Source of the DNA: an uncultured Lachnospiraceae bacterium
GTDB taxonomy: Bacteria; Bacillota; Clostridia; Lachnospirales; Lachnospiraceae
Reading direction: 5' to 3'
DNA: 36,571 nucleotides
Assembly: GCA_910584945.1 (NCBI GenBank)
Contig: CAJUDY010000040.1
Location: 1-36,571, forward strand
This document shows, piece after piece, positions 31,885-36,571 of the stretch; position 1 is the stretch's first letter, and each line of letters starts with the position of its first letter. The notes under the pieces were generated by a model. The model was not told the origin of the DNA, searched no databases, and saw only the letters and a program-made list of their open reading frames with translations. The translations under genes and the position numbers were made by a program.

Positions 31885-33013
31885 CTATCCCCCGTTGATA
31901 ATCCTTGATAATCTTTTCTAAAATATCATTCCAGTAATATACCTTTTCAAACCGAGAAGTCAAAAATTTCTCCACTTCTTCATCTTTATTATTCAACGTA
32001 ATCAGTACCATATCTGCTTCCGGCAGATCATCCTCTGGCGAATATATCCGGATCTTCCCCTCATCCGATGCTTTCTGATCGATTCCGTAGCATACCGTCA
32101 ACGCAAGATTCTTAGACAACTGCAAAAACGAATGTCCGCATCCCCCATAACCATAAAAAGCCACATTGCATAGTTTCTTTTCATTAAAGAACGTATCAAT
32201 GCCATCAATCATTTCTTTTCGATATATTGTCCCGCTGTATGCCGCAGATGCTTCTGCCCCGAACCTTTTTTTATAAATATAACTTCCTCCGCCCAGATAC
32301 AGATACCTACACTTTCGTTTTATAAGTTCTTCCATAAATTTCACGTACATCAATAAACCCGGCGAGTATTTTTTTAATTTCATGTTATAACTAAAATTCT
32401 CAAAAAATACGATATCTTCCATCTGGCAGAAAAACGCCACTGCAACTTCGGTATCCCCCGCCCTCATCAACATAGCATCTGTCACATAGTACATGTCCAG
32501 ATATTCCAATGCCGACATCTTATAATCCGTATCATGGGTTTCTTTCTTCCATTTAAAATAGGTGTTTACAACGTATTCCGGAATTTCATCTCTTGAATAA
32601 ATCTCTATCTTCAGATCGCCAACCCGTTCGTCCAGCCATCTAAGTTTTCTTCGGATCGTCGCCCTGTCCCTTCGTTCCGCACGATTCATCAGAGCATCGA
32701 AACTATCAGGAAGCGGCACGCGAATATCATTTGTTTCTTCCAGGAAATCGCCATAGGGATTCCCGCATCTTGTCAGTTCAATTGCACATATCTGTTTATC
32801 CGCAAAAACTTTTTCCACCGCTCTGTCAAATATATCCTGCGGCAACGGTTTCCCCCAGAGGTTTAATTTCGCTTTTACTTCTTCTGTATGAACATCCAGA
32901 CAATATTCTGTGTCTGAATCGCAAAAAGAAATTGTATGATTCCCTTCTGCGTAAATAAGGTCAAAACGGTTATAAATCAGATTGTCCGAATCAAATCCTG
33001 CTAATTTGCCCAT
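31871..33013 (-). CDS. GNAT-type N-acyltransferase with C-terminal Rossmann-like domain
   Basis: A 380-aa fusion. The N-terminal and central parts resemble the BioF2/FemAB-like GNAT acyltransferases of polysaccharide loci: a basic RRDRATIRRKLRWLDER helix near 114-130, AGDTEVAVAFFCQ, the NFSYNMKLKKYSPGLLMYVKF acyl-CoA-side segment and LYLGGGSYIYKKRFG. Residues 280-370 are the recurring domain (NVAFYGYGGCGHSFLQL, then VCYGIDQKA). It likely acylates an amino sugar freed by the neighbouring PIG-L enzyme; the acyl donor is unknown. GAGGGATTACT precedes the ATG. It overlaps the PIG-L gene by 14 bases. Confidence 0.8.
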   Translation of the reverse strand: MGKLAGFDSDNLIYNRFDLIYAEGNHTISFCDSDTEYCLDVHTEEVKAKLNLWGKPLPQDIFDRAVEKVFADKQICAIELTRCGNPYGDFLEETNDIRVPLPDSFDALMNRAERRDRATIRRKLRWLDERVGDLKIEIYSRDEIPEYVVNTYFKWKKETHDTDYKMSALEYLDMYYVTDAMLMRAGDTEVAVAFFCQMEDIVFFENFSYNMKLKKYSPGLLMYVKFMEELIKRKCRYLYLGGGSYIYKKRFGAEASAAYSGTIYRKEMIDGIDTFFNEKKLCNVAFYGYGGCGHSFLQLSKNLALTVCYGIDQKASDEGKIRIYSPEDDLPEADMVLITLNNKDEEVEKFLTSRFEKVYYWNDILEKIIKDYQRGIDESA

Positions 33014-33034
33014 AGTAATCCCTCATACCGCCCT

Positions 33035-34360
33035 TTACATTATTTGCCATACAATAGCTTCCTCAGCTATCCCTTTTGACAAAAGCAATTCCTTTACCGC
33101 CATTGCCGCTTTCTTTTCCTCGATTGCAATTACGATCTTGTCCGCAACTCCTGGAGTGATTTCTCCCGGATCGGTGGTCGGACCTTCCAAATTCTTTAGT
33201 ACTGCCGCTTTCGCGTCATACCACCCAACGATTTCATAATTTGAATGTTTCTTTAACTGTCGGTAATAACTTCGACCCACATTGCCTGCCCCGTATATAG
33301 CAATCTTGTGATATTTTGTGATCTGCCGGAACGGGAACGGAAACTGTTCCCCGTTTCCTGCCTGCAATTTCTTCATCTTCCAAAACAAATATTCTGCGGC
33401 ATTTCCGGACATTATCTGACGGCGTTCCTCCACTTTGGAAATCATATCATCCTCCGCCATCCCATCAATACCAAATTCCGGAATCACGATATTTTTGACA
33501 AAATTATAAACCTTCTCAAAATTAGAAAAACTTCTCTGCGCCTCCACCAGTCCGACATAACGGATCAATATCTGATTCATAAAACTCAGTTTTACGGTCT
33601 CATAGCGTCCTCGCTCCTCTAATCCTGCTTTCAGATGTCTTGCAGTTGATATAATGTCCTCCACATCAATCTTCGCCTCGCCAAATCCTTGAAGGCTTGC
33701 AGGATTATTAATCCGATATGTCATCAGTTTTTCAGGAACCCAACTGATCTTTTCCGCCAGTACCATGGACAAACACACGAAATACTCGTCATTGTCCCGT
33801 TTTGAAGATTGAAAGAGAAGACCTTCCCGTTCAATAAATTTTCTCCTGAATAATTTATTTGGCGGACCGGAAAATGCAAATGTAAGGATACTATCCGGAA
33901 TATCTCTATAAGAGATCGTCCCCCTGTCTTCAAACTCATGTACATAAGATGTCCGCAAATAAGCAACTGTATCTATATACTCGCCTGTGACATTATCATA
34001 GTTGCGTATATCACAGGCTACGATGTCAGAATGATATTTCTGCGCTGATGTGACCATTTTGTACAGCAGGTCCTGATCGCAAAAATCATCCCCGTCAAAA
34101 AAGAGCAGATACTCTCCTTTGGCATATTTCATTCCATTATTTCTTGCTACGCCTGCATATTGGTTAGACTGTCTGATCAGGCTTATGCGGTTGTCTTTTT
34201 TTACATACGCCTCTATGATTTCTGCCGTGTCATCCGTAGAGCCGTCGTCGACACAAATCATCTCAAAGTCTGTATAAGTCTGATTCAAGAAGGAGTTAAG
34301 ACATTCTTCTATATAATTTGAAATATTGTAACAAGGTATAATTACAGAGATTTTTGGCAT
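33035..34360 (-). CDS. GT2 glycosyltransferase with C-terminal Rossmann-like domain
   Basis: A 441-aa fusion. Residues 1-230 form a GT-A family 2 glycosyltransferase: ISVIIPCYNISNYIEECLNS, CVDDGSTDDT, GVARNNGMKYAKG and the metal-binding LLFFDGDD. A helical region (about 240-335) follows. Residues 341-441 carry the recurring domain (KIAIYGAGNVGRSYYRQL, then VGWYDAKA). The fold transfers a sugar or polyol-like unit from a nucleotide donor to the growing chain on the cytoplasmic face. AAGGAGAAAATAAA precedes the ATG. It is separated by 36 bases from the gene before it and 21 from the next. Confidence 0.88.
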   Translation of the reverse strand: MPKISVIIPCYNISNYIEECLNSFLNQTYTDFEMICVDDGSTDDTAEIIEAYVKKDNRISLIRQSNQYAGVARNNGMKYAKGEYLLFFDGDDFCDQDLLYKMVTSAQKYHSDIVACDIRNYDNVTGEYIDTVAYLRTSYVHEFEDRGTISYRDIPDSILTFAFSGPPNKLFRRKFIEREGLLFQSSKRDNDEYFVCLSMVLAEKISWVPEKLMTYRINNPASLQGFGEAKIDVEDIISTARHLKAGLEERGRYETVKLSFMNQILIRYVGLVEAQRSFSNFEKVYNFVKNIVIPEFGIDGMAEDDMISKVEERRQIMSGNAAEYLFWKMKKLQAGNGEQFPFPFRQITKYHKIAIYGAGNVGRSYYRQLKKHSNYEIVGWYDAKAAVLKNLEGPTTDPGEITPGVADKIVIAIEEKKAAMAVKELLLSKGIAEEAIVWQIM

Positions 34361-34396
34361 TTTATTTTCTCCTTGTTGATACTCTAATCATTATAA

Positions 34397-34873
34397 CTAC
34401 ACTTCATACAAAATATCTTCTAATGACAAGATCGGACAATTCACTCTTTTTCGTAGTTTTTCTGCAATTTCATCGAAAAAAGTTATCGAAGTAACTACCA
34501 CCGCATCCACTTCCTGTAAATTATCCTCTAGAGTAATCATATTCATTTCCGTATTGATTCTACCCGCTTTTTTATCAATTCCATATTTTACAAAAACCCG
34601 AGAATTTTTTAGTTCATCTGCCAAGGTTTCTCCCACATAACTCATGCCATAAATAGCAATATTTTTATAACCGTTTCTCTCAAAATACTCTGACAGTTTT
34701 TTACCCTCTTGTCCTATCTTCACCCATTGATTCATCATCATAAATAAAGACAAATGCTTATCTGACATCTGTTGCCACTTTTGAACCTTTTTATCCATTA
34801 TTTTTTCGACAGCCATTGCTCCCATCCCTATTCCGGTTAATAGCGTTGCTGGGCCAAACAAATTTTTTTTCAT
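34397..34873 (-). CDS. Near-stand-alone Rossmann-like domain protein
   Basis: A 158-aa protein. The N-terminal 66 residues include a weakly hydrophobic segment (FGPATLLTGIGMGAMAVEKI) and a helix. Residues 67-158 are the recurring domain, with NIAIYGMSYVGETLADEL, a second strand ending VKYGIDKKAG, and VDAVVVTSITFFDEIAEKL, without any attached enzyme. The short hydrophobic stretch could be a membrane-association helix, but this is not certain. It may be the scaffold or sensor version of the module fused to neighbouring enzymes. AGGAGAAAAGC precedes the ATG, which overlaps the preceding GT2 stop by four bases. Confidence 0.75.
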   Translation of the reverse strand: MKKNLFGPATLLTGIGMGAMAVEKIMDKKVQKWQQMSDKHLSLFMMMNQWVKIGQEGKKLSEYFERNGYKNIAIYGMSYVGETLADELKNSRVFVKYGIDKKAGRINTEMNMITLEDNLQEVDAVVVTSITFFDEIAEKLRKRVNCPILSLEDILYEV

Positions 34874-35700
34874 GCTTTTCTCCTACTTTTTAGGGAATTT
34901 TTTATAAAATCTCTAAAACTTTCCCAGACTACATATTTATATGACTGCAAAGCATATTTTTCTTTTACGCTACATCTATTGCCAAATAAGAACTTTGAAG
35001 ATTGATCCTCCTTATGAAAAATATTAGTATCACTAACATATATCTGTCGTAAACCTGCTCGCTTACACATAATATAAAGCAGTATTTCCTCACCATAAAG
35101 AAAGGTTCTGCTATACAAACCGTCATATACTTCAAAAAATAATGGCGTAAGCATAAATGCACTGCCATGTAACATTTGTTCCTTTTTTCTTTTCCTCAAG
35201 AGACGCTCCATATGATTTTCCAAAACGTTTAATCCATATAATGTGCTCAGCAGATAAAGATAATATATTAAAGTTTCAGGAAACCCCACATACTCATAAT
35301 ATAGCCTCTGTTTCCTGCCGTTTCTTAAGACGATTTCGCTTCCAATCACGCCAACACTTTTTTCATCATGCGAAAGCAACGTACTAATATAATTTTCATC
35401 CCGCATAACCGTATCGCTGTTAATCAATAACACAAAATCCACTTGAAGTCGTTGTCTGGCATATTGTATTCCGATATTATTTCCTTTTGCAAACCCATAA
35501 TTTTTTCTCGCCTTAATAACATGCACTAGCCGATTATGGCAATATTTCTCCTTTAAAATCTGAAATGATTCATTTGACGATCCATTATCTACCACTATAA
35601 TCCGAAAAGAATTATTTTTTTGCAATAACACGCTATCAATACAGAATACAGTCTCTTGATAATTCATATAATTTAAAACTACTACGGCTATCTTCACCAT
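34870..35700 (-). CDS. GT2 glycosyltransferase, rhamnosyltransferase-like
   Basis: A 276-aa family 2 glycosyltransferase of the WbbL/rhamnosyltransferase style. It has VKIAVVVLNYMNYQETVFCI, IIVVDNGSSNES, YGFAKGNNIGIQYAR, the donor-metal LLINSDTVM and GSAFMLTPLFFEVYDGL. The segment that usually reads GEDxDLCxR is GEEILLYIMCKRAG, retaining the two acids. It lacks the appended Rossmann-like domain. The ATG at 35700 is preferred because AAGGAGA lies 7-8 bases upstream; a further in-frame start at 35733 has none. It is coupled to the stand-alone domain protein downstream. Confidence 0.88.
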   Translation of the reverse strand: MVKIAVVVLNYMNYQETVFCIDSVLLQKNNSFRIIVVDNGSSNESFQILKEKYCHNRLVHVIKARKNYGFAKGNNIGIQYARQRLQVDFVLLINSDTVMRDENYISTLLSHDEKSVGVIGSEIVLRNGRKQRLYYEYVGFPETLIYYLYLLSTLYGLNVLENHMERLLRKRKKEQMLHGSAFMLTPLFFEVYDGLYSRTFLYGEEILLYIMCKRAGLRQIYVSDTNIFHKEDQSSKFLFGNRCSVKEKYALQSYKYVVWESFRDFIKNSLKSRRKA

Positions 35701-35778
35701 ATCACTCTCCTTGGCTATATATGGTTTATCCACTTATACGACAGATTTAGAAAATCTCTAATACCAACCTCTCCGATT

Positions 35779-35941
35779 TCAATCTACCCAAAGAACAACA
35801 GAGTACTGTTTACAAATATGAAGTTCTCTCATATATACCATTTCCTCTTTTCTTTCTCCGTACATAGCAATTCCTGTTGGGGGCAATATTTTTCAATTTA
35901 AATAACATTTTCACTAAGTCATGCACATCTTGCGCAATCAT
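35779..35941 (-). pseudogene. Candidate frameshifted small gene
   Basis: From ATG at 35941 the frame reads MIAQDVHDLVKMLFKLKNIAP. After a run of five C (35879-35883 on the minus strand) it continues protein-like only if one C is removed (TGIAMYGERKEEMVYMRELH, ending LWVD at 35779). As given, it shifts and ends early. The ribosome site is close (GGAG three bases before ATG). I recognise no family. It may be a degraded fragment, a sequencing error or just spacer in an otherwise empty 289-base gap. Confidence 0.3.
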
Positions 35942-35989
35942 TTTCTCCAAGACAACATAGTTTTCTGTTTTTACAGAATTTCCCTACCA

Positions 35990-36571
35990 TTATAATGTGT
36001 ATAAATCCTTAAATATTCCCTTTAAGCCGACAGGGTTAATTGATATAATTTCTGTTTCAGGATAATGAATTTGTGCAAACTGTTTCATTGCCTGATAATC
36101 TTTCTTTAGCCAACCAGCCTTTTCTTTGTTAAGAAGACATTGTTCGTCAACAGTACCATCGTAATATCCTGTTGGAGCATTATCACACCCTACCAAATAT
36201 ATTCTTTTCGGATATGTAAACAGCGCAAAGTGAAATGCTGATAATGTAACTGTATTTCCCCCATATAGCGCATGATGGCATATGTCTCTATATATACCTG
36301 TCCGTGCATGTCCTAGAGCTATCATATAATCTGTCACATTCCCATTTAACCTATATTTTTCTGGGAATTCAATTCGTTCAAGATTGGAATTTTTTGAAAC
36401 TCTCCCCATAAATATTTTACATTTCACATTCCCAATATCCTCAAATTTTCCTTGCTCCAAAAATTCAGGTCTTCCATCTTGAACAAATAAGTAGTCTAAA
36501 GAAATTTCTCGTTTCTTAGTAAGCGTCAAATAAGATAGTGGATAGAAAAATAACCACCGGACCTCTATACT
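35990..36571 (-). CDS. DUF115-like protein, 5' end beyond the window
   Basis: The frame is open to the last base of the window; a TTG at 36529 is internal to it, so the start lies outside. The 194 visible residues include LDYLFVQDG, then TLSAFHFALFTYPKRIYLVGCDNAP. That segment matches the GhtA(L/F)xxA(x)yxGxkxIyLiGxD pattern of the DUF115 (MptE-like, Maf-like) fold found in flagellin glycosylation and surface polysaccharide loci. The molecular activity is not known. It is the first visible gene of the minus-strand glycan operon, 289 bases before the next intact gene. Confidence 0.7.
   Translation of the reverse strand, partial: SIEVRWLFFYPLSYLTLTKKREISLDYLFVQDGRPEFLEQGKFEDIGNVKCKIFMGRVSKNSNLERIEFPEKYRLNGNVTDYMIALGHARTGIYRDICHHALYGGNTVTLSAFHFALFTYPKRIYLVGCDNAPTGYYDGTVDEQCLLNKEKAGWLKKDYQAMKQFAQIHYPETEIISINPVGLKGIFKDLYTL

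Noticed and set aside
35879..35883. Phase-variable homopolymer
   Set aside because: Five C is too short for typical slipped-strand switching, so it is reported only as a possible frameshift.
4487..36571. Prophage, CRISPR array, rRNA or tRNA genes
   Set aside because: No phage structural genes, no regularly spaced direct repeats and no recognisable tRNA cloverleaf or rRNA sequence were seen; the attL/attR logic is confined to the left end.

Overview
The window looks like a chromosomal segment of an anaerobic, Gram-positive Clostridia, most likely Lachnospiraceae. The evidence is a rpsF-ssb-rpsR-gdpP-rplI-dnaB block, a MecA adaptor, a CwlD-type amidase, a T-box in front of ilvBN, strong AGGAGG-type ribosome sites and sigma-A-type promoters. 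The genus cannot be fixed from the sequence alone.

Region 1 (1-4570) is one end of an integrated mobile element: three translationally coupled large serine recombinases, the first cut by the window edge. The element appears to end inside a CwlD-like amidase gene, whose last codons are replaced by element-derived sequence. Region 2 (4570-21430) is conserved chromosome: a membrane-anchored GH18/SH3 protein, mecA, a VWA lipoprotein, a small DUF1858 protein divergent from a MerR-type regulator, a 2[4Fe-4S] ferredoxin, dnaB-rplI-gdpP-rpsR-ssb-rpsF, a DUF951/sirtuin/phosphopantetheinyl transferase operon, a T-box-controlled ilvBN operon with a candidate Val (GUA) specifier, and an uncharacterised HExxH protein with two CxxC pairs.

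Region 3 (21500-26840) is patchy accessory DNA on the minus strand. It holds a three-gene pentulose epimerase / IspD-TarI-like cytidylyltransferase / zinc dehydrogenase module (possibly CDP-polyol synthesis), a nuclease-like pseudogene behind a perfect consensus promoter, a secreted acidic repeat protein, and a ParE/RelE toxin-antitoxin pair. Related CCTGATATAAG palindromes recur in it.

Region 4 (26840-36571) is a tightly overlapping minus-strand surface-glycan operon: a DUF115-like protein (partial), two GT2 glycosyltransferases, a GNAT-type N-acyltransferase, a PIG-L deacetylase, a methyltransferase, a Stealth-family phosphotransferase and a HAD-like protein. Its most striking property is that six of these consecutive genes carry a roughly 90-residue Rossmann-like YGxG domain. 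It is fused at the N-terminus (HAD, methyltransferase) or C-terminus (PIG-L, GNAT, GT2) of unrelated enzymes, or stands almost alone (34397-34873). This looks like a shared ligand-binding or docking module tying a set of glycan-modifying enzymes together, and is the best candidate here for an undescribed system.
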